Below, one piece after another: positions 58,801 to 64,000 of a stretch of 64,000 nt of DNA. The DNA is from Pseudoips prasinana (lineage: Eukaryota > Arthropoda > Insecta > Lepidoptera > Nolidae): positions 34,216,948 through 34,280,947 of the forward strand of contig OX621236.1 of assembly GCA_951640165.1 (NCBI GenBank), given 5' to 3'. The notes under the pieces are model-generated. The model worked only from the letters and a program-made list of their open reading frames with translations. It was not told the DNA's origin and did not search any database. The first letter of the stretch is position 1. Each line of letters begins with the position of its first letter. Position numbers and translations under genes: made by a program.

Positions 58801-60472
58801 AATGGAAACTATGGAACCCATGATGTGCTAGTCCGACTCGCAATTGACAGCTATTTTTTTTTACTTGACTAATTTAACCACATTATTAAAACCAAGTTCT
58901 AATATAAATAATAACTAGTATCGCCATCCTATTATTTTTTTCTAATTTTCCTGTTTACTATTGTAACCGACATACGAGTACCTATCGATAGTACAATTTA
59001 CATGCAAAATGCTTAACATTGAGTAGGTATTTATTAAATTAAGTAATAAATATATATACCTATAAGATATATTTTTGTCTATTCATAGGATTTGCATTTG
59101 AAATAAAACAATGCGTTGCTTTTTTCTAAAAGAAACGACATTTAACGTTTATTATGTGATAAATAAATAAATAAATAAAAAATAAATAAATTATTAAAAA
59201 TGATATTTTATCTATTTTAATTTTATTTCAGATGTCAGTAAAATTTGAATTGTCATGATAGATAAAGTATAGAAAATAATGTATTTTCTTTACCTATGCC
59301 ATGCCTATTGACCTAAGGTCTTAAAGAAATACTCTTTCTTTACATATATTTAATTAGTAATTAATAAACCAAATATAACACGGTTTTTTTCTGAAGGAAA
59401 GTTCGAAATCTAAATAAATGTCTGGGCACAAATAACACACTGCCATCTTATTCGAACTAGGTAGAGCCCATACTATTGCAACCAGAAAATTGATAGACAT
59501 ACTTACAGACTACAAAAAACATTCATATTATAGATAAATTACGCCCAGACACAGGACAAATGATCGTGATCATCACATTGCTCATCTAAGTTTCTGACCC
59601 CATTTATTTTAAATGGAGCCGATGGGTAACTGATAAAGTACGCGTTGAATGAAGTATATGGGCACCAAGCACTCAGCTGAAAACTATTTGCATAAAGAGT
59701 CTGGAGCCTAAAGTTCTTGGGCAAAAGAGCGCGCGGAAAGGCTAGTAATGTGTACGGAGAATAAACGGAGAGTGATTTTGCGATTGCCTGCGCTCAACTG
59801 TGACTGTGACAAAGCAAGTGTGATAGTATTAGGCTGGATTTCTGTCTTCAACTGATAGGTTTAAATGAAAGCATTCTGACAGCGTCACACCGTACATTAG
59901 GGTACCTACTCTTACCCTGATCACCCTAAAAACGAACGAGTTTATACAGTAGCTTCTCTCAATTATATTCATGTAATTATTTTTATTTTCCTCAGGTATG
60001 GTTCCAAAATCGACGAGCTAAGTTCCGTAGAAACGAACGATCCGCATTATCCAGTCACAGAAGCTCCACTAGCCAGGGCTCACCGGAGCCTATTGCTGTA
60101 CCAATTGGGATCCCCCACCAAGCGGATCCAAGGCAAGACTTCGCACGGAACTCTAAAGAACCATGGCTACATCACTTCCAAGCAAACAATCTAAACTTAA
60201 ACCTCAGTTTGCCAATAGCAAATTCAGGCTTGTACCAAAACGACTATTCCTTGATGATGCAGAATGTTGGGAATCGGCAGTATGTCCCGAACTCAAATAG
60301 TCTCATGGGGCAAGGGGTGATGAGTTATGGAGGAACTACCGATAATGGATATGGTTCTTGCGGGCTTATAGGAGGGTACAGCGGAACGTTACCGCCAGCA
60401 CATCATAGTCCTTACAATTTGAACCTACGCTTGAGACCGCATGATTTTAGCATAAATAATATAACTCTGTAA
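41950..60472 (+). CDS. PRD-class homeobox transcription factor, Prrx type, three coding exons
   Basis: Exons 41950-41965, 55966-56474 and 59996-60472 join in frame into 333 aa (M1 to L333). Residues 130-189 form a homeodomain ([20 protein letters not shown] ... [14 protein letters not shown]) with Gln50. The combination [26 protein letters not shown] and FRRNER is closest to vertebrate PRRX1/2 and their insect homologue (Drosophila CG9876). The intron between homeodomain residues 46 and 47 is typical of PRD-class genes. There is no paired box. A C-terminal [12 protein letters not shown] (317-328) resembles a diverged OAR motif. Residues 105-128 are highly charged. A nuclear DNA-binding regulator of development is inferred. 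The first exon is an inference from phase, ATG and donor. The other two are certain. AATAAA is at 60496. Confidence 0.82.
42275..42864 (+). mobile_element. MINE-type repeat (family A), copy 4
   Basis: Ends ACCGGCCAAGTGCGAGTCGG and TTGCCATTTGGCTACGGAAC, with a G-run at 42485-42498 in place of the short G tract of copy 1. No private hairpin. Confidence 0.75.
42896..43315. mobile_element. foldback MITE, family G
   Basis: Arms of about 90 bp: GCCGACGAGTTGACGTTCAA ... ATGAGGAGTATCCGAATCAC on the left, and their reverse complement (GTGATGCGGATACTCCTCAT ... CGTCAACTCCTCGGC) on the right. The 240-bp centre is noncoding. Confidence 0.7.
43325..43785 (+). mobile_element. Tc1/mariner-superfamily deletion derivative
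   Basis: Inverted termini GGGTGCGCCAGAGAAACTTA (about 45 bp in all, through TTTGAAAGGTCAATAAAAAA), flanked by TA on both sides. It holds only the C-terminal third of a transposase. Confidence 0.85.
43395..43677 (+). pseudogene. Tc1/mariner transposase C-terminal fragment
   Basis: Reads [20 protein letters not shown], then [20 protein letters not shown], the last catalytic-acid region of insect IS630/Tc1/mariner transposases, and ends FKTA with a stop. The DNA-binding domain and first catalytic residues are deleted. Confidence 0.8.
44029..44394. mobile_element. palindromic MITE family D containing a second foldback element
   Basis: Outer arms ACACGGCTACATATCAAGC / GCTTGATATGTAGCCGTGT. Element F (44119-44360) is inserted in the loop after CTTATACTGG. 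Confidence 0.75.
44119..44360. mobile_element. foldback element F nested in family D
   Basis: Arms GCCTCTACCGGCTAAGTCGC ... AAATGACTTAATTAATCGTT on the left and their near reverse complement on the right, ending GCGACTTAGCCGGTAGAGCC. A CTGG appears at both junctions. Confidence 0.7.
44528..44643 (-). mobile_element. LINE ORF2 C-terminal fragment
   Basis: The - strand reads [20 protein letters not shown], then YPSGKQA and a stop, a common C-terminus of lepidopteran LINE proteins. Confidence 0.65.
44889..45322 (+). mobile_element. 5'-truncated Jockey-like LINE, C-terminus and 3' UTR
   Basis: [20 protein letters not shown], then [20 protein letters not shown] and [17 protein letters not shown] is the typical C-terminal end of Jockey-type ORF2 proteins. 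The stop is at 45127. The 3' tail ends AATAAAAACAACTAAACTAA. Confidence 0.75.
45323..45448. repeat. perfect snap-back palindrome at the LINE end
   Basis: AACGTAATAAATAAAATTAA ... ATGAACACAAATATTTG is followed, after a short loop, by its reverse complement. It continues into CGTTTACCAACAGTAGCTAC (45429-45448), the inverse of 44865-44884 upstream of the LINE. Confidence 0.75.
45778..46030 (+). mobile_element. tRNA-derived SINE, family 1 (full length)
   Basis: Head GGTCACTGTAGCCTAGTTGG, box B GGGTTCGAATCCCGG and tail CATAGTACAAGCTTTGCTTA are intact. Confidence 0.85.
46080..46246 (-). mobile_element. tRNA-SINE family 2, internally deleted
   Basis: Tail GCCAAAGTAAGCAGAGCTTG, then a deletion, then box B ATCGAACCCACGAC and head ACGCCGACCGGCCTGTC. 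Its tail carries the same private variants as the + copy at 45534-45630. Confidence 0.65.
46270..46524 (-). mobile_element. tRNA-derived SINE, family 1 (full length)
   Basis: Inverted copy with tail CCCAAACTAAGCAAAGCTTG, box B GGGATTCGAACCCAGG and head CCAACTAGGCTACGGTGACC. Confidence 0.85.
46777..46865. repeat. palindrome and TA microsatellite
   Basis: ATTATTAATAGTTATCTTAC is followed by its near reverse complement (46785-46835), then (TA)n to about 46862. Confidence 0.6.
46888..47215 (-). mobile_element. tRNA-SINE family 2 joined to a 5S-like SINE
   Basis: The family-2 tail, body and box B (46888-47113) run directly into a 5S-like SINE head/body on the - strand (to about 47215), including GCGGTCACCCATCTATGGAC. 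Confidence 0.65.
47590..47724. mobile_element. palindromic MITE, family E, copy 3
   Basis: Starts CAGACGCCAGCACAGCAAGC after TA and ends GGATGTGCTGGCATCTG. Confidence 0.82.
47725..49586 (+). other. unique intronic stretch of the Prrx-type gene
   Basis: About 1.9 kb of AT-rich sequence without a recognised repeat family, the longest such stretch in intron 1. It could hold regulatory DNA, but no specific site is claimed. Confidence 0.35.
49587..50190 (-). mobile_element. RTE-derived composite fragments with an inserted family-D MITE
   Basis: RTE 3'-end text (CATCATCATGTCAGCC) is split by the MITE at 49607-49731 and continues GTCCACTGCTGGACAAAAGA. Then come 5'-UTR text (TAATCGCCACGCTTGGCAGA), an ORF2 piece (49936-50045) and more 5'-UTR text to 50190. 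Confidence 0.7.
49607..49731. mobile_element. palindromic MITE, family D, copy 3
   Basis: GTACACACGGCTACATATCA ... TGATATGTAGCCTTGTGTAC. The neighbouring empty RTE site at 52127-52145 shows what the sequence looks like without it. Confidence 0.78.
50738..50830 (-). mobile_element. LINE 3' tail, family C, short
   Basis: Begins AAAAAAGGTTTTTATTCACA, then TAGACTTTAAAAAAGCGCTT, the inverse of the family-C end. Confidence 0.65.
50860..51022 (-). mobile_element. tRNA-SINE family 3, head-truncated
   Basis: Body TGGGTCACACAAATACTTGT and box-B region GGGAATCGAACACGGGACAC match the family. The head is missing. Confidence 0.6.
51023..52111 (+). other. intronic stretch
   Basis: A comparatively GC-rich patch at 51690-51800 is open in both directions (51610-51940) but encodes no domain I recognise. 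Otherwise nothing is seen. Confidence 0.3.
52112..52347 (-). mobile_element. short RTE-derived element: 5' UTR joined to 3' end
   Basis: On the - strand the RTE 5' UTR (GTGGTGACGG...GAACGGGCAGCAGCG...) runs straight into the RTE 3' end (GAGGCTTTTGTCCAGCTGTG, then ATGATGATTG) with all coding sequence missing. Confidence 0.7.
52355..55001 (+). mobile_element. 2.6-kb Helitron with internal minisatellite
   Basis: Starts TCTATATAAATAAAAAGAGA after A and ends CACCAGCTAG before T, with the hairpin-like GTCGCGGACGAAGTCGCGGG just upstream. No Rep/helicase coding is seen. Confidence 0.78.
52478..54100 (+). repeat. ~135-bp minisatellite, about 12 units
   Basis: Each unit contains CAGGATTTTTGGAAATT, an ACCCC-rich phrase, AATAGGGGATGTAAGTTTGT and AAGTTAAACGCATGAAAAT. 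Unit starts lie near 52478, 52617, 52755, 52919, 53054, 53192, 53309, 53465, 53590, 53729, 53852 and 53993. 52490-52780 and 53066-53345 are nearly identical. Confidence 0.8.
55672..55815. mobile_element. palindromic MITE, family E, copy 4
   Basis: TA then CAGACGCCAGCACATCGAGC. The right end carries a few extra bases (CACAGACGC) before CATCTG. Confidence 0.8.
55966..56474 (+). CDS. Prrx-type gene, internal exon (N-terminal region and homeodomain 1-46)
   Basis: Acceptor TTTGTTCTGCAG, donor GTGAGG. Encodes an N-terminal region rich in Asn, Tyr and His, an acidic/basic stretch ([20 protein letters not shown]) and homeodomain residues 1-46. Confidence 0.92.
56996..57242 (+). mobile_element. tRNA-derived SINE, family 2
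   Basis: Head GATGGGCTGGTTGGCGTGGT, box B GGGTTCGATTCCC, body GTGCATGAACATGTCTGTTT and tail CATAGTACAAGCTCTGCTAA. Confidence 0.78.
57542..57674. mobile_element. palindromic MITE, family E, copy 5
   Basis: CAGACGCCAGCACATCAAGC ... GGATATGCTGGCGTATG, flanked by TA. Confidence 0.82.
58087..58795 (+). repeat. spaced direct duplication flanking an RTE fragment
   Basis: 58087-58345 and 58509-58795 share CATTCCGGTTTTTAGTAGAT, AAACTTAGTTAAA and GCCTTTATTT in order, at visible divergence. Between them, 58350-58507 is a - strand RTE 5'-UTR fragment (CATCTCATCCCGTGGGGACG). Confidence 0.7.
59426..59580 (-). mobile_element. tRNA-SINE family 2, strongly diverged
   Basis: Order of motifs is kept (CACTGCCATCTTATTCGAAC, TACTATTGCAACCAGA, CAGACACAGGACAAATGA) but identity is low and the head is lost. 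Confidence 0.45.
59996..60472 (+). CDS. Prrx-type gene, terminal exon (homeodomain 47-60 and C-terminus)
   Basis: Acceptor TTTATTTTCCTCAG. Starts [20 protein letters not shown] and ends in the OAR-like [12 protein letters not shown], then NNITL and a TAA stop at 60470-60472. Confidence 0.95.
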   Translation, partial: VWFQNRRAKFRRNERSALSSHRSSTSQGSPEPIAVPIGIPHQADPRQDFARNSKEPWLHHFQANNLNLNLSLPIANSGLYQNDYSLMMQNVGNRQYVPNSNSLMGQGVMSYGGTTDNGYGSCGLIGGYSGTLPPAHHSPYNLNLRLRPHDFSINNITL

Positions 60473-60495
60473 GGTGTTCACATGTGTAATTGTAA

Positions 60496-60501
60496 AATAA
60501 A
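60496..60501 (+). terminator. polyadenylation signal of the Prrx-type gene
   Basis: AATAAA 24 bp after the stop codon. This is close, and a later site may also be used. Confidence 0.45.
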
Positions 60502-60713
60502 TTGTAAATACTTATTATCTAACTTGTTTTTAAGTGTATCCATTAAACGATTATAAGTATAATTTGTATTCCTTCTTTTTGACGTTTGGCTACTTTTCTT
60601 TCCCGATTTATCTCGAAAGGGCAGTGTTTACAGCCGATTAGGTCAAAATCCTTGCCTAGTTTTGGTTGAATTTAGATACTGTTACCTTACCGTTTCACAC
60701 TTCGATCAATAAT

Positions 60714-60968
60714 AGTGTTTCACGCCGCATATCGTAGATTCCCACCCAGGACAGATATTTGTGTGTATTAACATGTCTGTTTTTCTGAGTCTGGGTAAAA
60801 TTGTCGTACCTATGTATTTACAAAGGAAATCCTGTGACATTATTCAAACACGGCCATCTCATCCCAAACTAAGCAGAGCTTGTACTATGGAAACCAGATA
60901 ACCGATATGCTACATAGGTATATCGACTTACTACTTTTCTTTTGTAAATACATACTTATGCATATAGA
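60714..60968. mobile_element. two tRNA-SINE family-2 fragments head to head
   Basis: A + strand head/body (60714-60830, GTTTCACGCCGCATATCGTA, then TTTACAAAGGAAAT) meets a - strand tail/body (60830-60968, AAACACGGCCATCTCATCCC). Confidence 0.6.
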
Positions 60969-61084
60969 TAAATGGGTGGTGTCATACAGTACACTGCACA
61001 GAGTACCTAAGGATGGTAACGAAGCCGGTCCCCTCTCGTACTTCACATAATAAGTAAATTTATCTTCAATTTGTTAATAAAGTA

Positions 61085-61219
61085 CAGACGCCAGCACATC
61101 CAGCTACCCCAATCTGTCAAATTTCTTTTATAGATTTTCAATTTTATCACATAAGCATAAGGGTCAATTTCAATTGGGGAAATTTCACAGATTGGGGTAG
61201 CTTGATGTGCTGGCGTCTG
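61085..61219. mobile_element. palindromic MITE, family E, copy 6
   Basis: Best-preserved copy: 135 bp, TA on both sides, arms CAGACGCCAGCACATCCAGC / GCTTGATGTGCTGGCGTCTG. Confidence 0.87.
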
Positions 61220-61548
61220 TACAATGAATAAGTATTAAAAAAATTAACGGCTGGTGCTTTGTTATTTTATAGGCCGCCATCATCCACAATGCTCCATTCT
61301 TCATTCAATCATAGACCATATCCCCTCACACTTAGATACAATAAGTTAGTTATTTTTTATTTAACTACCAAAATATTCACTAAAAAATAATGTAGTTAAG
61401 TATATGGCATATATAACAACGGTTGCTGAGTCAGCTAGTTAGCCTATGTTATTAAATGAGCAATATTTGAATATCTGTGAACATAACAATATCAGTCAGC
61501 CATTTTTATAGAAACAAAGCCATGAGTTCTAAATAAAATAAAATAATA

Positions 61549-62036
61549 AATAAAATAAAAAAGGTTTTTATTCACGTAGACTTTAAAAAAGCGCTTGTAA
61601 ATAGTCAGAACATGTTTGTAGTAATATAGTTGTATACATTAGATATTATTTCTAGTAACATAGATATTTAGGTACATCTTGTATGAAAACATTTATAAAA
61701 TATATTTTATTACAGAAATGATATTTAGCTAGCTCGTATTAAGTTATTGTCAAGAGATTATGTTTAATTATCTAGTTTAAGTCTAATATTTTTACTACAT
61801 ATTGTCAATGGTTCTGTCTATATTAAAGGTATTATTATTATGACGGACCTTGTGTTAATAACGACGGTCGCGCTTTAATGCTACCACCGGATCCAATGCG
61901 CCCCAACTGAGAAGACCCAGCGAAACAAACTCAGTGGGTTCATCTACTACCGGTTTCAACAGGACCCAGTTGAGACGGTCCGGCGAAACATACTCAAGCG
62001 GGCATGAACACGGGATTTGGTCCAATTAGAGTAATT
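61549..62036 (-). mobile_element. LINE 3' end, family C (longest copy)
   Basis: Contains the GGATCCGGTGGTAGCATTAA segment and the GACTTTAAAAAAGCGCTTGT tail, both inverted relative to 40647-41070, with a TTATTATTATGACGG junction in common. Confidence 0.72.
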
Positions 62037-62140
62037 ATTTAGTAGCAAACACAATTTAAGCTCGATCGGTTGTCTGAATGCTTATTATTTTAGATTATAT
62101 TTAGGTATACAAAAGAAAAACTTCGAAACAATAACATTAT

Positions 62141-62430
62141 TCATTTTGAGACAGAGTCAATAATTTTAACAAACATTATATTCTGATATATATATTCCGA
62201 TGGCACAGTAAGTATATTTATTTCTTTAAACAAATTTCGCAAAGAATCGCGACTGCCTAAACCATAAATGGCTCTGACTGCTCTTTTCTGCAATACAAAA
62301 ATAGTACCTATGTCAGCCGCCGAACCCCACAGCAGAATGCCATACGACATAATGCTATGAAAGTACGCGAAATACACTAATCTAGCAGTTTGTTCATCTG
62401 ACAATTGCCTTATTTTCCAGACAGCATTTT
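62141..62430 (-). pseudogene. Jockey-like LINE ORF2 fragment
   Basis: The - strand reads VWKIRQLSDEQTARLVYFAY, then FHSIMSYGILLWGSAAD and QKRAVRAIYGLGSRDSLRNL, the thumb/C-terminal region of Jockey-type reverse transcriptases. It lacks the catalytic domain and the last ~80 residues. Confidence 0.78.
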
Positions 62431-62465
62431 AATTAATTATTTTCTACCCATCGACTTTATTATTA

Positions 62466-62647
62466 GGTACATCCTCCGTAAGGGTGTAAGCACGGGAATC
62501 TACCGGGCGGCGTGTATTGTGCGTAGATTAATGGCAGAGCGCTTATCACTGATTGATAGAGGAACTTGGTTAGAGACTCGCCGGATTAATAAATATATGA
62601 ATGAGATAAGAAAAACTCAAAGATTATATATATTTTATAATACTTAA
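62466..62647 (+). CDS. unidentified coding-looking stretch, possibly a terminal exon
   Basis: After TTATTATTAG the sequence becomes less AT-rich and reads YILRKGVSTGIYRAACIVRR, then LMAERLSLIDRGTWLETRRI and NKYMNEIRKTQRLYIFYNT with a TAA stop. It is basic, probably helical, and not recognised. It could be the last exon of a gene, or an old transposon or retroelement fragment next to the LINE piece at 62141-62430. No upstream exon was found. Confidence 0.3.
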
Positions 62648-62953
62648 TATTTTTGAGATTTTATAATTTCAGTTCGCCGCTGATAGTTGAAATATTCATA
62701 GCAGAGAGACCACTTTAATTGTAAAGCTCAAAAGACCGATAAATCTAGCGCCTCTATGCGGTGTAAAAAAAACTAATCTGTCAGTCAGAAATTCTTCACA
62801 AACAAATCGAAACTGCTCAGAAAGTCACAGAAACAACGAAGTTAAAAGAAAGTTGCAAATAATCAAATCACGGAAAATGTAACATTATTTCTATATTCTG
62901 AATAGGTAATAACAAAAATAATAAAACTTAATCGTAGTGTTAGCAATTAAAAT

Positions 62954-63580
62954 ATGGCGCTCAAAGGTATAGGCAAATCTGTTTTTGCGCTACTATCCTT
63001 TGCATTTGTTACGCATGCCGCATTCCGCTATTTTACAAAAAAGAAGAAAGAAGAAAAGACACGAAAAGAAATTAACGACGTCATTCTCTTCCTTGATGGG
63101 GACGAACAGATGAGAAAAAGTAAATACTCACGATGTATAATAACAAAAAGTATGGAGAAGGTATTACACTATTTAAGTCTACCGAAGCATAATTTAGATA
63201 TATGCATGTATGTGTTAACGAACTCCGATATAATCTATGTTCTACAGAAGTTACACTATAGAGGTGTCAAAATTCGGATAATTACTGATGCTGACATGGC
63301 ATTTACTACGAACTCAGGAATACACAAGTTAAGAAAGTTAGGTATACCTGTACGATGGATGAAATCAACTGTCTTAATGCATCATAAGTTATGTCTCATT
63401 GATACTTTGAGTAAAGACAGTCAAACTACACCATTAATTATGACAGGATCATTAAATTGGACAAATCAAGCACTCAGTGGTAACTATGAAGATTATTTGG
63501 TGACTTCACAACCAGACATAGTGAGGAAGTACAAAGAACATTATGAAAAATTATGGACAAAATTTACACCAATAGTTTGA
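62954..63580 (+). CDS. zuc: mitochondrial phospholipase-D-like nuclease, Zucchini / PLD6 homologue
   Basis: 208 aa, single exon. Family members sit on the outer mitochondrial membrane and make phased piRNAs as an endonuclease (Zucchini); cardiolipin hydrolysis has also been reported for PLD6. Residues about 8-27 (KSVFALLSFAFVTHAAFRYF) form the membrane anchor, followed by a basic stretch. The half-PLD domain carries one HKD motif: H143-x-K145-xxxx-D150 (MHHKLCLID), then GSLNWT (165-170). As in other family members a single motif implies a homodimer. Upstream IRIITDADMA and HKLRKLGIPVRW are conserved. The short segment where PLD6/Zucchini carry a zinc-binding Cys/His cluster (here about 48-70) has only Cys61. 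The ATG is the first in frame and gives the expected anchor. Confidence 0.9.
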   Translation: MALKGIGKSVFALLSFAFVTHAAFRYFTKKKKEEKTRKEINDVILFLDGDEQMRKSKYSRCIITKSMEKVLHYLSLPKHNLDICMYVLTNSDIIYVLQKLHYRGVKIRIITDADMAFTTNSGIHKLRKLGIPVRWMKSTVLMHHKLCLIDTLSKDSQTTPLIMTGSLNWTNQALSGNYEDYLVTSQPDIVRKYKEHYEKLWTKFTPIV

Positions 63581-64000
63581 CAATTTCTTTTATGGTTTTA
63601 TGTATTTGTTTAGAGTATAAGTGTCAAGTAATTTGATAAGTCAAGTTATATGCATGGAATTCAACATTATGCAGCATTTTTGTAATTAAGTAAAGGTCAA
63701 GTAAAGTCCATCACAGTCAAGTCATAGTCCTACCCCAATAAAGTTCTGTAGACTTTACTACTGGATTCTACTGAATTTTGGAATTAACATAGAAAATCAC
63801 AATTTGCCATATCATGAAACTTCCCTTTACTTGTGAATGTTCTCAAAGACATTATGTTTAAAAATCCACCATATCTACATATAAAATCTCAAATTTACAC
63901 CAATTTTAGAAATATAACAAGAGCCCTCGTAGTACTTTTTCTCCATTGGTGCCAAAACTATATGTTTTTTCTTCCCATACCATAAAATTATTAACATTTA
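63581..64000. other. 3' flank of the zuc homologue
   Basis: The 3' UTR probably ends near 63760. Beyond it the - strand is open from 63997 to 63878 with a coding-like text (YGKKKHIVLAPMEKKYYEGS), but the window ends before this can be judged. Confidence 0.35.
63737..63742 (+). terminator. candidate polyadenylation signal of the zuc homologue
   Basis: AATAAA 157 bp after the stop codon. Confidence 0.5.

Overview
The window looks like nuclear DNA of a lepidopteran insect (butterfly or moth). It is AT-rich, its genes have short exons and long introns, and it carries tRNA-derived and 5S-rRNA-like SINEs, an RTE-clade LINE close to those of butterflies, non-autonomous Helitrons ending in a GC hairpin plus CTAG, and GACA-microsatellite-associated repeats. 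The species cannot be named from the sequence alone. There are no CRISPR arrays, operons or bacterial features.

Three host genes, all on the + strand, can be supported. (1) 1016-10304: a six-exon secreted astacin-family zinc metalloprotease, 296 aa, with signal peptide, FxGD prodomain switch and HExxHxxGFxH. Its Met-turn reads SCLHY, so the usual Met is Leu and there is a fifth cysteine. (2) 41950-60472: a PRD-class homeobox gene of the Prrx type, 333 aa, reconstructed from a 16-nt first coding exon, a 14-kb intron, an internal exon and a terminal exon. The homeobox is split at the 46/47 position usual for PRD-class genes. (3) 62954-63580: a single-exon mitoPLD/Zucchini homologue, 208 aa, with one HKD motif. 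A coding-looking stretch at 62466-62647 just upstream of it is unassigned.

The rest is mostly mobile-element sediment. 1-1015 is the upstream flank of the protease. Its introns hold a deleted pogo-like transposon (2457-3787), nested SINEs (4498-5099), a 5S-like SINE (6440-6672) and a 5'-truncated R1-clade LINE with a 14-bp target duplication (8481-8675). 10305-14990 is intergenic with SINEs. 14992-18290 is a dead RTE LINE (-). 20163-23640 is a LINE with an intact 985-aa endonuclease/reverse transcriptase (-). 23.6-41.8 kb is a gene desert with MINE-type repeats, SINEs and a tandem Helitron duplication (34166-35450). The Prrx introns hold a Tc1/mariner deletion derivative (43325-43785), foldback MITEs and a 2.6-kb Helitron with an internal minisatellite (52355-55001).

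No convincing new biological system was found. The most notable cross-cutting observation is a set of short perfect inverted duplications that are present in one repeat copy and absent from its sister copies, which looks like recurrent template switching. The most notable gene-level points are the altered Met-turn of the astacin, the apparent lack of a zinc-binding cysteine cluster in the Zucchini homologue, and the tiny first exon of the Prrx-type gene.
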